This document shows, piece by piece, positions 11,771-25,580 of a stretch of 64,000 nucleotides of DNA. Position 1 is the stretch's first letter; each line of letters opens with the position of its first letter. This DNA is from Marisa cornuarietis (Eukaryota > Mollusca > Gastropoda > Architaenioglossa > Ampullariidae), in NCBI GenBank assembly GCA_004794655.1, contig SMMW01000650.1, positions 1 to 64,000 on the forward strand. The letters are read 5' to 3'. A program made the translations under genes and the position numbers. Under the pieces are notes generated by a model. That model ran no database searches. It was not told the origin of the DNA and saw nothing but the letters and a program-made list of their open reading frames with translations.

Positions 11771-13822
11771 TAAAGACAGAAGTGTTGCTTGGTTGTTTAA
11801 GTTTAAGTCCGTCTTAAATAAACAGATGGGTCTTCAGTCTTTTTCTATCTCTCCTTTTTGTTGTTTCGCTTAGCAAGTGTCTTGCGCCTCTCTGTTCTGA
11901 AGACTTATTGTGATGACATCCGCTGGCCTCGTCGACAATCGCTGACAGCATTTGGTTATAAAGCGAAACTGATGCAACAGACTTTATCCCTTATTTTGAT
12001 GATACTTGGGAGTAAAGGTTTGCCTACTTCTTATGTCTATATATTACTATCAAGACACAGCGCGTGCTAAACCCAACTGATGGCAATCACTCTGCTCCAT
12101 CTGTCGCTGGATACTGAAAACCTCTTTTTGAACACCTCAAGGGGTTTGATTACAAAGCTGGACAAGAAGGAACAAACACGTATGAATCCGTCCAAGCATG
12201 AACTTGGGTTAATACACTTCTGTGGTCCAAGTGGCAAATGGTCAATCTGTACGGGGGGGGGGGGGGAATATAACAGAAGGAGCGCTGACAAAACATTTCT
12301 TACAACTTGATATTCTTGTCAAGATTTCAATATCAATATTAAGCAAACCTTTTCCGTATCTGTAGCGACACTATTGATGCAGATTATGTTGTTCTGCCTT
12401 CATCCTACTTAGCGAGCAGATATAATTAAACTGGAGCGTCTTCTTCCAAAACAAAAACAAAAGGACGAAGCGCTTTGCTGATGATCTTCTACAATGACAT
12501 GCAAACTTTATGCCTTAACCTTTGAGTTCTCTATACCAGGCTGCTTCATTCAAAGCAGTGTTCTTCTTAGTAACGACCTCTCTGACCTTTGACATCAACC
12601 TTTCAATGATACCTTAGGAGATTGAGATTAGTAGTCAGGAGTCAAATGTGTCATGAACTTCGATCTAATCAACGGTTTGTTATTCATTCCCATTTTTGTT
12701 CTTGAAATTCTTTTTGTACTTGTTTCTCCCAGAAATACCGTAAAAAGAGTTTAAAACACTCATTTTATATTTACTTATAACCTTTATAAGTCATTAAAAT
12801 GGAGGAATATGGACGAGGCGCAATAGATGTTTTTGCTTTTTTTGTAGCGTATTTAATGCTTAATTTTTTTCTTAATGGTGCTTTTACTACTTTGGAAAAG
12901 TACACAAACAAACATCTTTATCCAAACAGTGTACTAAATCGCAAATGAAAAAAAATAATTTATTAGTACGTGGATGAAGAAGATGGACGCCAAAGGGAGC
13001 CACAATGCCACAAGAGAGAACATCAGTTTATTGTTTACAGATAAATTTCATTTGTATCGACTGGCAACACCAATTGCTGTGACTGTATGAGCATCCCATG
13101 AGAAAACGTTATCGCGGTTGAACAAAGAATTTAAACTGGTGTTGACTGGTCCTGATTAGACCAAAGCTATTAACTTTTTAATTAAGCAAATAATTCAATG
13201 TTTAAAAGATTTCCTGTTATATTTGCTTCTACATGGCTAGGAATTTTGAGTAAAAATAAATCCAACTGAATTAGTAAAGTAGGTTGGGGTTTGTTTGTTT
13301 TTGCTGTTGTTGTTTTGCTTCCGTATATCATTGAATAATAATAATAATAAAACAAAGTGTGATTTATAATCACGCTCACAAAGGACCATACTGTTGGAAA
13401 CATAAACAGCATACGAAGAACAGACGGAGAAACAACCGTGCAGACAAATAATAAAAGACCAAATGATAGGAGACACAAAGAAGAATCAGGGAACAAACAG
13501 TAAGGATGGAGAGTTTCATAAATCTGCAAAGGAAGACAAGAAGGCGGACAAGTATATAGACTGTAATCACATCTATTGACAACTATGTTGATTGGTGTAA
13601 GGAGTACTACTCGTGGAACGTGATGTTTACATATATGCATTCGTATGTTTGTGTATGTGTGCATGTATGCATGGCTGTCGTTTGAATGATTATGGTAGGT
13701 ATGTGTATGGTATAAGATCTGAGGAACTGACAGACTATTTGTAGTACAAGTGTGTAATGATGGTTAACGAAGGAAAACATTAAGAGAGCAGAGAGACAGA
13801 GATGATAGCTGGTAGTAAAGGT

Positions 13823-13874
<52 letters not shown>

Positions 13875-14737
13875 AACAAACAAACAAACAAACATACAAA
13901 CAAACAAAGAAACAAACAAAGAGATTACGTTAGATTGCAGTACAATGTGTTTTGACACTGAAGTCAAAGAAACAAGTAAAAAGGAACTAATAAACGGAAG
14001 AAATAAAAGGAACAAAGAAAGACAACGTGATTGAAGGAAAACCATCCAATGACATCAGCTTTAATTTCTTTAATTCGCATGGGGGCTGCCGCACATTATC
14101 TGACGACTAAAGCCTGACATGGCTTCATATTCGGGGCTGCAAGCAAGTTCCCTTTCCCTCTAAGCTCTTCATCCCTACTGGCCTGTCCATCCACCCATCC
14201 ACCCACCTATGCACCCCATCTTCCACAGCCAGCCGACATTCCTGCACCTACCTACTGTCGTCCCTCTCCTATCAAAGTCGTTGGCAATGGCCTGGCGTCA
14301 GCCCCAGTCAGGGCACTCTATTAGAATGTCCCTCGATAAGCCCTTCGCAATCGGGGTGAGCAATATAAATTCCAGTTCGCCCCTATCGCCCCAGGAATGC
14401 CCTGCGAATCTTCGGCAATCGTTGGCCACGGTTTCCCACGTTTTGTTACTGGACTGCCGGCTATTGCATTACAATTCTTGCGTGTCCTGCTAGCAGCAGC
14501 GTCCTCCATGCGCCTGACGTGGACGGATGGCCTGTGACAAGGAGCTCGTCACGCTGTGAGGCAGCGCCCCCTGCACGTGCATCAGACTAGAGCCGTTTTC
14601 CTTCCCCCCCCCCGCTCCCTCTGCCCCTCTACGTGCTCGTAAACGATGTGATTTCAGGGGCGGAAAGGTGTTTTGTGTTTTCTGGTAGATTTTGCGTTGA
14701 TGCGAGACAAACGTACACGGAGCCTGGAGATTGAAAG

Positions 14738-14771
<34 letters not shown>

Positions 14772-14920
14772 AAGAGGGTCAACCGAGACAATGAGTCCCA
14801 AAGCCACGTGGCCAAAGGAGCGGTAAATGTAACTGGTTCAACGTGTCTATGGTTAAATGGGTACGGTATTTGGACATGCAAATCATTCCGTCCGCCTATT
14901 TCTTCTCTGTGAAAATTTAC
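11771..14920. other. Gene-free region
   Basis: No recognisable gene. It contains a G9-type run near 12252, an (AAAG)n/(AAAC)n block at 13822-13920 and a (TC)n-(AC)n run near 14741-14772. ORFs of up to 160 codons around 13182-13664 are low-complexity and match nothing I know. Confidence 0.55.
13822..13920. repeat. (GAAA)n-(CAAA)n microsatellite
   Basis: About twelve GAAA units pass into about ten CAAA units with one CATA variant. Confidence 0.95.
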
Positions 14921-14924
14921 GGTA

Positions 14925-15017
14925 TGGGTGGCGGAGTCACCTACCCACAGCCCCGAGCAGCAGGCCTTGAACCAGCGACCAGCTGTCTGTTCTCAGTCGA
15001 GATCACTAAGTCTTCCC

Positions 15018-15020
<3 letters not shown>
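14925..15020 (-). mobile_element. tRNA-derived SINE-like fragment
   Basis: On the minus strand the block reads gacttagtgatctcgactga, then gctggtcgctggttcaaggc and ctgctgctcggggctgtggg. GGTTCAAGGCC fits a tRNA B box about 40-50 bases after a plausible A-box-like start, with no acceptor-stem closure. That suits a tRNA-derived SINE head better than a functional tRNA. It abuts the long (AC)n at 15019-15093. Confidence 0.4.

Positions 15021-15093
<73 letters not shown>
15019..15093. repeat. (AC)n microsatellite
   Basis: About 37 uninterrupted AC units. Confidence 0.97.
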
Positions 15094-15095
<2 letters not shown>

Positions 15096-15835
15096 CCAAT
15101 CATGTTCCTTCTGATTATGACAGGTAATCCTGCCTGCCCATTTACCTGAATGATACGTGCCTGTTGGTCTGTATGCATATACATACACTACTGTATTTGT
15201 TCTTCCTACGTTCATCATCTCCACATTCCTTCCTTCTGCCCTTTCTTTCTTTTTTACTTCTCTCTCTCTCTAATCTTTTTTCGTTACCATTGTAGCACTT
15301 CTTATTATATCCATGTCTTAATTCATCTGTTGATTTTGACCCATTTACACGTGGTTTAATCAAATTGTTTATTAAATTGTTTTCTTTTGCGGATAAGTTT
15401 TTTTAGACTATTAAAATTTAATAATATATATTTTCCACTAGAAACATTTTACTGTAAGCCACCAGAAGCCTTCGATTTGCTCTGTCACACGAAACACGAA
15501 AGAAAAATGTCCACTAAAAAGGAAACTTCCGAAAGGAGAAGACAGTCATGTTGGGGTATAACCATACCGGGTATTTTCAAATACCTTATGCTCCCAACGT
15601 GTTCATTGTCTTCACACAACTATTTTAGCGCCAGCATTCCTCGCATGCCGAATTGTCTGATGCTCTTCTAGATAACAACAAAAACCCTTAGCGGATTAAA
15701 CACCAGCAAAAGTCCGGAGATCGCTATAGTACTTGCTTTGCCCTTACTTAAAACCGTACTTACACAAATTTTATTTCTAAATAACAAGGTGGTTTAATCT
15801 TGAGACAGTTTTTAGTGTCATACTATCAAAAAAAA

Positions 15836-16165
15836 GTCAGAATATAAAGAATGTTTGGCTTCAAAATCTCGAAATAAAAGTAATGTATTGTTCTGAAGTC
15901 TGAAAATTGGAATTTAAATCCGTGAATGTTGCCACCAGTTTGTGAGAGATATGCGAAAAGTGAAATGTTCATCTTAAAAGTCAGAATGCTATGAACCCTT
16001 GGTTTCAGTCTTGCAACAGAAGGAATGTGTGGGTTTCACAGTTTCAGAAACATATGAACTGTTCTTTGTACACCTTAAAATAGTCCGAATAATAGGAACG
16101 TCTGCTTTCAAAGTCTTAGAACAAAAGGGCAAAAGTTTTTCTGTCTTAGAATAAAGACGATGCAG
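15836..16165. repeat. Degenerate ~30-bp tandem repeat array
   Basis: A short motif like AGTCTTAGAA, followed by an A-rich spacer and then AATGT or AACGT, recurs at about 15836, 15868, 15898, 15980, 16007, 16041, 16084, 16112 and 16143. Spacing is mostly 27-34 bp with gaps. Units are strongly diverged, so this is an old minisatellite if real. No protein-coding reading is apparent. Confidence 0.35.
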
Positions 16166-19100
16166 TTCACACACTCTGTCGTCAGCTTGCAGCCTCATCA
16201 GTTGTCACAGCACCTCTGGTAGACAAGGTAAGTCCAGCTTTTCCGTACTTTTTTTTTTTTTTTTTGGAACTGTCTTGCCGATCTACTGTCACCGATGTTT
16301 CCCCTTTAGCCCTCGAATCCACAACGGAGCAGCAGTACCACTGGATGTTCACAACAAAAGCAAATCGTTTGTATGAGGTCGGAAGGTCACAAGATCAGGA
16401 GAACCCCCCCTCATGACAACATTGTACTGTAGTTTGTCAGGCCTCTCCTTTCGGATCTTTTACCAAGCTAGGAGCTAGCGAGCTACCCTGGTCAAGTCGA
16501 CCTCACCGACGAGCTGTGCGTTGGATGTGGCTGACGTTCACTTCTCAGAAGATCTACTTTGTTTCATTGACATATTTAGCTATTTTCGGATGTTTCTGGA
16601 GTGCTCCTCACACTATTCCAGGTGTAGCGTAGTTTCTGGGGAAAGAGAAAAAAAGGACAACGTGTAAAACAATCGGTAAAAAATCTTGTGCAACATTGTT
16701 ATGTAATGATCAAGAGTGTATACGATTCAACAGTTTGTTGCGAAGCCGGGTTAACAACGAGATACTGTTCTCATCTTCATCACTACAGGATTGATTGCTT
16801 ATGAATATATATATATATATATATATATATGTTGCATCTATTGCAATAACTCCTCCCCCACCCCGCCCACCCAGCAGCTGTTTTGCAGGAATTGGTACCC
16901 GGTTTATCAGGGGAGGTAACGACTGCGAAAAAAGAGGATTGGGGTCTGCCATGTCTTTAACACAGTGCTTATATGGCCAGCAGCTACACTGTGCGACACT
17001 TTATCTTTTGAGAAATGGAAATCCTTTTCATTCTCGTACATTCAAACCTTTGTTATGATAACGATAAGGAAAATATAATGACCAGGGACAACATCACACA
17101 AGAGAAAATATTTCAGTATTAACATTCCGCAAAATTTGTGAAAACAAAATGTATGTGGAACAAAAATTCCTTTCCATCTTTAAATTTGACAAAGCAGCAG
17201 TGATGTCACCGGCGATGTACCCCTAAGAGGTAAAATAATGACTATTTCAAACTGACACTGCAGATCGTTGGAGCTTTTGGGGGGAGGGGTGTGCAGGGCT
17301 CGGGGGGGGAGGTGGCAGGCCCAATACCAGCAGACATGGAATGTGGCACTCGGCGCACTTTTCTTGGGGAAAAACTGCTCGCAGCTGAACAAATGGATGG
17401 CAGCCACCATGTGTAAGTGGCTGCATTGGTGTGCGCAGGCAGATGGAGACGTGAGCATGCCAACACAAGCACGTGTCTGGAAACGGAATGAGATTCAATG
17501 GATCTCTTTAGAAAGAGTGAGTGAGTGAGGACAGTTGTCATGGTGAATTTGGTAAAGATGACAGCAAAATATAAACCTGGAAACCGCTCATCATATTAAA
17601 CCGGACAAGTCACATCACTCGTGTCCTAAATCACCTCACTTCAGGCGTATAAATAGTCGTGTGAAGTCTATCTTGAAAGATAAGATTTTTTAAAAAGCTT
17701 AAACTTTTTTTTTTATTTTGGGCTCATTTGTTGTCACATCACGATGATTAATTGCCCCTAACCGTTAGCATGTCAGGGGAGATCCGTAGTTGTGTCAGCA
17801 AAGGTTAGATCACCGAAATCCGACTAGTCTTCCTATCTGAATACCCTGACCAGACAACATGAGATAGGGTGCTAAGGTTTCTCTCCAACATTCCATCCCC
17901 AACCCCCCCCCCAACCCCCACAAGGCCACAAATACACATCTTTTTACTTCACTGGCAAAGATTGTGAAGCGAAGTTCCTCTATTAGAAGATTCCTCAGCA
18001 ATTTTTGATCGTTGTCCACACGGCCATTTTTTTTTCAATTTTTGCTCGCCGTGTTCAAAATGTTTCGAATCGTTTCCAGAGTGTGATCCGAGGTCTTTGC
18101 CAGAATTATGTTTGTCACGGACCAGTCCATGTCACATCCAAACTCCACATATGTTGTCCTAATTAAGAAGGGAAAGACTTTACTTTCACAGGCAGGGTAA
18201 ACAGAGGTTAATGTACACTCTCTAGCTCTGTGGGACCAATCTCTGTAGTGGTAAACAATCTTACTTGTGAGACATGCACCGCCTCGGCCCCTGAATCACG
18301 GCTGCTGTAGCCTTGTCTTTTAATATTATTACCTGAGATGGATGAATAAAAATTGGGATTAACCGTGGCTAATGTGATGAAAATTTGTGTTTATTTATAG
18401 GCGTACTCGCTTACTCGGGAAGTTCGAACCCGTGTTCCAGGTACCCGTGCCTTACTACTCTGTCACTTCTGTCGAATGTACATGCAAATAACAAAATTAT
18501 TTGGTACAGTTCCCCAAAACTGGAGGTACAGGGTAGAGTTAAACAGAAATAGAAATCTGTCAGCTGCTGACAAGTACACAATCAAGGTACTTCTTTTTAT
18601 TTTTAATTAATCATACTGATGCAAAATGGTTTTTAAAGTTTTCACACCATGTCCAGCTTCAAACAGGCTCCTAAAAAAGATTTCAAAACCATCAACATTT
18701 GCAGAAATAGTTATGGTCTTCGAACCGACATTAGATGCTAATACATAAATAAATAAACCAACTGAAAGAAACCCGTTTGAACAAGAATCTAAATGTAACT
18801 AATCAATCAATTATTTCGAACTACTCAAACACTTAAGCTTTTTCATTTAATCGACAAAGTAATTAATTGTTTATCGAGTCAGTGAGCTCCTGATTGTTTT
18901 GCAAAAGTTTCAAGACTTTGCAGTTTCGATCACTTAGGTAAACATTTACCTTCAATGTCAACCCCCGAGCACAGTTGTTTTCAACATTGAGTGGGTTTTA
19001 TTTATTGATGCTATTTTCCAAAATCCTACGAAAACAAGATCTGTTCCTGCTGCGATATACTCATCTCACTTGGTTAATACTGGCTGTTGTCTTCAATGAC

Positions 19101-19342
19101 TTCAACGGTTACAATTTAGCTCAATCTACGGGAGCTTTCATGAAAAAAAAAGTTAAATAAAATTTCACAATTCATTTCTGCCTCAAACTAATTACAGCGC
19201 TAAAATTCTCTAACTTGTTCGCAGCTTAGGGCTTAATTTCATGTATTTCTCGGGCTATGGGGTTAACGTGCGTACGTGCGTGTGTGTCTGCGTGTATTCG
19301 AGCCTGTTTACTTCTCTGTACATTGGTATGGAAGAGCTAAGA

Positions 19343-19345
<3 letters not shown>

Positions 19346-19425
<80 letters not shown>
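19346..19425. repeat. (GT)n microsatellite
   Basis: About 40 uninterrupted GT units. Confidence 0.97.
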
Positions 19426-19426
<1 letters not shown>

Positions 19427-20079
19427 GTGGGGAGGGATATTCTGCGAAATCGTAGGTAGCAACCGCTGGCATGCATAAGAAATATTTACCAAAAAAAAAA
19501 AAAAAAAAATAGCGGGGTCGCATGCATGAAAGGGGCATAATACTGGAGATAACACACAACCACCGAGGTATTCTGCGGCTTGTCCTCTCTCCGTTGCGCT
19601 GCGCGGTCGTGACTTCCTGAACATTGTGTGTACTGGCTACGCGATGAGTGCATGCAGGCAAACGCTTGTTATGTTAGTCTGTAGGCACGTTTGACTTTCA
19701 CAGCTTCTAAAGCCTCGGCGATCATAATCATATACCGCTCGTGACTGGATTAGACCAACAGCAGAACACAGCCGGCCCTCCTGCCTTGACGCCCTGCAGG
19801 TGCTCGCAAATATTCCCAGCAGGGAAGCCAGGACCTGATGAAAGTCACTGTATTTTTCAGTAAACGCGAACTATTCTGGGTGTTAATAGCAGTTCTGTCA
19901 TCGGTCCTTTGTCTGGTCCCCACATGACCTATTGATGTTGCCGCAAACTAGTTTCTTTTCAGCGCTGATTGTGAATATAATTTACTGCCCGATGAAAGTT
20001 GGTGTCTGATGGCCGATGATAACGGTGATGATGTTGATACAATCTTTCTTTCGCTCTTGGCGTCCTCCCACCCACCCCG

Positions 20080-20080
<1 letters not shown>

Positions 20081-20146
<66 letters not shown>
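20081..20146. repeat. (TG)n microsatellite
   Basis: About 33 uninterrupted TG units. Confidence 0.97.
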
Positions 20147-20147
<1 letters not shown>

Positions 20148-20773
20148 ACTTTGCCCGAAATTCTGACAATGCAAATCAGATTTATTTAAATAAAACACTG
20201 CGAAGGTGCTTACAAAACGAACTTGTTTCTTAGACCTTTATTCAAACGAGATCACAGAGCAGGAAATAGTTTTTGAACCAAAACCCAGACAAGGTAAACT
20301 CGATTTCTCCAAATCAAAACCCTGTATGCGAGCCCATTAAACGGCCATCGACTAGCAATCTTTCTTCAAACGATTTCGCTGAATAAACAACAGTTTGTGA
20401 CCAAAACCCTGACGAACTCTATTTCTTCAAAACACTGCGCGTTTGAGCTTCGTTACACGAACATCCTTTCACAGACTTCCATTGAAAAACTTCCAAGAGC
20501 GCTTTCGTAACTGTTCAGAGGCAGCAGCAGCAGTAGCAGCAGCACTCGGAAATGTGTCGGAGATGTCAGCAGTTCCGGCATGTCACGGACAAATGATGGC
20601 CATGGAGCCGCAATGGCCTGGGAAAGACAAGCGAATATCGCCAATGGCCTGTCAGGGATGAGCTGTGTCAACACTGCGTGGTTGAGAATCGCGGAAACTA
20701 TCGGCCTTATCTGCTGCGGTCCAGTCTCTCTCCCAGCTTCCCGGCTGGACCCTTGATGGCCACTTCTCGCGAG

Positions 20774-20851
20774 ACAGAGTGAGAGAGCGCGGGTGTGGGG
20801 CAAGGGGGGGGGGGGTTCCCCCTGCCCCACACCCGCTCTCTCTCGCTCTGT
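20774..20851. repeat. Long GC-rich inverted repeat (hairpin)
   Basis: The left arm begins ACAGAGTGAGAGAGCGCGGG and continues TGTGGGGCAAGGGGG. The right arm, after a short G-run/TT loop, is its near-perfect reverse complement ending at 20851. The stem is about 32-34 bp with few mismatches. It does not sit in a recognised gene or transposon. Confidence 0.85.
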
Positions 20852-21660
20852 GTGGTAGTGGATGGGGTGGGGAGGGGAAGTGGTTGGCTACTGCGTGATG
20901 TTGTCCGGACAAGGACCGAGTGTCGAGTTCCTGCTGGATGCTACCCGCAAAATGACTGTTATCGCTTACAAGCTGTTTGCCTGTCATGAAGTGAAGCTTG
21001 CTGATAAATGCAATTGAACTGTATGTTTAACGGTTCGTTCGCTCGCTCTTTTCTTTGTCACTTGTTACACTTGACAGAATGATGGTAGCAGTAGTAGTAG
21101 AAGAAGAAATAGTAGTACTAGTAATACTAGTGTTGTTATTGCTATTACTAATCTGAATTACTGTGCGTGGTTTTTTTTTAAATACTATTCTCATTTACCG
21201 TACGTCTTTCTCGAACTGTATACATGCGCAGGTTTGTAGACAAGTCCATTCATCTCATGGTTCTTAACTTTGTCAGACGTTTTTCTCGGATACATATCCG
21301 GGATGGGTGAGTGAGAGGACTTTTTTTTTTCGTTGTGACCATAATATCGGAGGTCCTATCAAACTGACTATATTGTATAATATACTATAAGATATTGTAG
21401 TAAGGAAATGGCCCGGAAAATGTAATATAAACTTCACAGCGGTCAGAAAAATCAGAAGAATACAACCGAAACATAAATTTGGGAGGATATTATTACAGTT
21501 TCTTGGAAATTTTGCGTCGCTTCGTCTGCAAAATGTCTGACTGTGCAACAGAAGCTCTCAGAAAGAGCGAGCAGTGCTTATTGTCTATGTCTGAAAGTAT
21601 TTCTTCTAATATTCTGTTTGCAGAACATTACCGATTCCATCAAAATTAACAAGAATTAAC

Positions 21661-21751
<91 letters not shown>
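21661..21751. repeat. (ATAG)n microsatellite
   Basis: About 22 uninterrupted GATA-type units. Confidence 0.97.
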
Positions 21752-22710
21752 CATTTGTTTCACTTTGTTAAATATGTTTTAAATTGTCTTTAAATTATAA
21801 AGTTGTCAAATTTTTGTTTGCGTTAAATTTGACACCAGTAAGAACTGTAAACAAACTGCATCAATTACACAGAACGGGAGCCTATTAAAAGCTAGAGAAT
21901 TGTGAGTTTTGACAAATAGACATTACGGATAAAATAAGAAATAATTTAATTAAATATTGTGGATGTTGTGGATGAGCTGTAGAAAGTGTGGAGCCCATTA
22001 AATCTTATTTTACAATATGAGAAAGATTTATTTGCCTTCACCTAACCGGCTCGACAGAACTGTTCTGTCATTTTTTTTCTCGTCCTGGGATCAACAGCGA
22101 CTTTTGGTGTCTCCTATTGCTTTTGACCATCTTGCCCGAAGATGTTCGCTTTGTGGGTTTCATTGTTTCTACTACAATTGTTAATTTTTTAAACTTTACA
22201 AACAATCTTTCTCTTTTGTTAAATTTATGAACCATGTTTTTTATTGCTAATTTTCAACGGGTTAAATTTTTTATCTATGCTTGTGAGAGATTTCGACTGA
22301 CCTTGCGATGATAAATGTGTTTTGTGTCATCCTGCATCTCTATCAAGAACCATGAATATTTCATCAAGAACCGTGAATATTTCTAGGCTTCTGTCGTGAT
22401 CACCACTGCTTCTTCAATACCAGGATTGGGGTCTACGGTCAACTGTGTGGCCCCCTAGAAGTTCATTCAAAACAAAATTTCAAAAGACGTGTTCAGACTA
22501 ACCTTTTTCCATCTCGCCATGTCTGCAAGATTTTCTTCCCTTCGACGCTGTGTTGTTGTGTCTCTGTATATATTTTCTGATAAGTTTCTATGTATGTGAA
22601 TTATGTTCTAGTCTATATTTGTATGTTTATGGACTTTAATTTGTTTTTAGTTCTGCATAGTAAGCTTCATAGTAAGCATATGTAAAAAGATTTCTTTTTC
22701 ATGTATTACG

Positions 22711-22711
22711 C

Positions 22712-22758
<47 letters not shown>
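22711..22758. repeat. (AAT)n microsatellite
   Basis: About sixteen AAT units. Confidence 0.95.
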
Positions 22759-25339
22759 TCATCTCCCATTATTTGAGACCTTTGTTTTGCTACCGTTTTT
22801 ATTCCTTTCGCTACATCAGTTGCTTTGATGATCTTTTTATGTTTCAGTATCGCTGATATCGTCACTCATACTTAGCAATTGTTTTTTTAAATTCAGTTGT
22901 TGTTCTCACTGTTTTCTTCTTTCCTCCGTTTTATATAATAAATGTATATACTTAAGAAACACAATATTGTGAACATAGCATCAGGACAGGTCTCACTGGT
23001 TGCAAAAAAAAAAACATTTTGGTTTGGGACATACACTTCAAAATATGTTCGCACATTTAAATATAAAAAGTACAGGTACTTTTCAGATATGCTATTTAAA
23101 GTAATATTAGTAATCATTCTAAATTATTTTAACTCGACCGCGCGGGCGCGCACACACATATACACACATATGCATCAGAAGGATCACAAGCATAAATATT
23201 TGTTTAAAACAAAACAAGTGCGTTTAAGACATATTATTTTAAATAGGCTCGCATCGAGAATTATTAAGAACAAGCACAAGTGAGTTTAAGAGAGATTTTT
23301 TAAGGTGAGCACGGGTGAAAGGTTAAAAAGATAATCGCGCACCTCTCAATATTAGAAAGCATTGAGTTTAATGCGCACAGGTTAGGTAAGTAAATACATA
23401 AAAAGTAAATAATTTAATCATGCAATATTATGTGTGTGTTGAAGAAATATTATTCGAAATAAATATTTGCCGTGGTGTCATCCGCTGCTAACTTTTGTGT
23501 TTCTTAAATGGTTGACCATCGGTTCGTTTGGAATCTTTCGTGTACAGCACATTGATCTCACATTTACAAGCGGAAATGCGCTTTACAAATTTTATTATTA
23601 CAATATAAATACGTGCAGATGATTCTAAAATTTCAAAAAATCATCTGAAACTAGCTTACGCAGTTAATTACAAATGAAAAGAAAGGCAAATTGGAAGAAA
23701 AGGGCTCCAATTAATTTCAAGATTCCACTCTAAACGAGGTATGCTGCTATTATTAATGTGCCAGCAAAACACCCGAATATTGTAAATACCTGATCACAGG
23801 TCACCAACAACAGGCCTACCAGTCGCAAAAGAAAGTTGGTCCAAAGAGGCGATAGGACGGTTTGCCAGGCAAAAAACACTGACGGGGCGCTTAAAATAAT
23901 CAGTGGACCCACGTTCGCGAAAGCGATATACTGTCTGAAATTAACCTCCCCCTTACACATTTTTAATTTAGAATTTATATTGCTAACTACAAATATTGAA
24001 AAACATACTGGTGGAACAGTTTTCCGTAATTCCTGTTAAGGAAATATTTTTGAGCACACTCTTGTCTTTCTCAAGAAGTAACAACTGCGAAGGGTTATAA
24101 AATAATGCTAATTGTTATTTTATTTTATTTTATATTTTTTATGAAGGTAGGGGGAACGTTAAGCTTAAATTTTTCAAATTTATTTCTAAAAAAATTGCCG
24201 CTAGTGTACAAGTGAGATCTTGAAAATGAATCTCAAGTGACCGGTTTTTTTAATTTGGTCTTGTGCGCTAGAAGCTAAACAGTGTTTAAATTGTAGTCTG
24301 TAAAGAATTGAGGTCTTTTTGCTTTTAATGGGATTTTAAGTTTTTCGTCATCCTCAGTTCGTCTATTATGGTTATCAATGTTTTCTCTTTCTTTTAGAGA
24401 CATCGTGAATTTTCACAAAATCCTAATGCGTTTATTTTCCTGAAGGATTTTGTCCCAGGAAAGCAACACGAAGACAAGACAAGGACTTATTTTCCTCCAG
24501 GTCCAGACACTGAAACATGCTAAATAAATTATCCACCCATCAACACTCTCCGAAATCGGGGAATTCTCCAAAGTCAACGATGACAGGCAAAAACTTGTTA
24601 AGGGGGAAAGTGAAGAAAACGTTTATAGCCTTAAGCCGGTGGTAGCAACTTACCAAGAGGGACAAACTGGACATTTAGTCAACTCCACTAAACTCCCACT
24701 ATCGCGTCCCCGAGAAAAGCTATTATTCCTTTCTATTGAGATGAAGTGGACAAAAGTCTCTACTGGATTTTTTTGTCGTGAGATGATAAAGATGAAAAGC
24801 ATCAGAGACATTGATCCTATGATCATTCTCTCTTAGCGAGAAATCTCTGGACGATCTGAAATGTTTCGAACGCAGCAACTAGCTACCTCACTCTCAGATC
24901 CCCACAAACGAGCTCAGTGTCATGCAGGTCATCTATTTTAATATAACTCTCGTTGGACAATTATTATCATATTCAATATTTATTGGTACTGTCAGTCTCT
25001 TTTTCTGCGACAAATTGCACGCGCGACCTTGAGACGATTCAAGCACGGCCATTAACAAGTCGGCTCGCGCTAAGTGAACAATGGACCTCCCAGACTAAAA
25101 ATAAACAACTACCAGAAAGTGGGGAAGATAATTAGGATGCTGAAGTGTAAACGGCTTTCGATGCCCTGCCAAAGTTGCGCGCAATGTCAGCCTGTCAAAG
25201 ATTTAACAGATAGCCACCGTATTATCCTCTCTTCTGCTATCTCGGAGTCTCAGTCCCTAGCCCCCATCTTCTTGGCGCCGATTGAGGCCGTAAGCGAGGG
25301 GTAAGTCGATGCCCGGGGGTGGGGCTGGGGGCAGAATGG

Positions 25340-25580
25340 GGACCTCAAGGAAAAGCGTTTTATTTCCGAACTTATTAAGTGGTGTCCGGACAATCAAATG
25401 TTTTATACCTAGAGGAGTAGTTATGAAGCGGTAACAAATGTGTTCTGGAGTAACGAAGCATGAAGTAGTGACCGCCGGCTCTGGAAATTACTTTATAACT
25501 TCGGAAACAAGAGGAATTTCCTTTACTTCCCGATTTTGCCCTAGGGAAGCGACTTACTCTCGCTTCATAACTACGGCCCC
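25340..25580. mobile_element. MITE-like element, copy 1
   Basis: This block aligns by eye with 37915-38152 along most of its length. Shared landmarks are agcgttttatttccga/agcgtcttgtttccga, aagtggtgt, gaagtagtg-ccg, ttgccct-ggga-gcgactta and ctcgcttcata. Its right end (25562-25580) is GCTTCATAACTACGGCCCC. That is the exact reverse complement of the left end of the other copy, so the family has terminal inverted repeats of about 19 bp. There is no transposase frame. An internal agtagttatgaagc at about 25415 is a further partial copy of the terminal motif. Confidence 0.7.

Larger units (their letters stand above)
16170..20770. other. Gene-free region
   Basis: No recognisable gene or RNA. It holds an (AT)n at 16805-16830, G/C homopolymers near 17290 and 17890-17920, and two long (GT)n tracts (19346-19425 and 20081-20146). 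Small ORFs here are shadows of repeats or random. Confidence 0.55.
20852..25335. other. Gene-free region
   Basis: No recognisable gene. Present are a long (GATA)n at 21661-21751, an (AAT)n at 22711-22758 and a 21-bp tandem duplication at about 22343-22384 (tcaagaaccatgaatatttc, twice with one change). A short (GC)n/(AC)n stretch lies near 23140-23170. Confidence 0.55.

Noticed and set aside
13182..13664. 160-codon minus ORF
   Set aside because: Low-complexity hydrophobic and tyrosine runs from AT-rich repeats; no domain.
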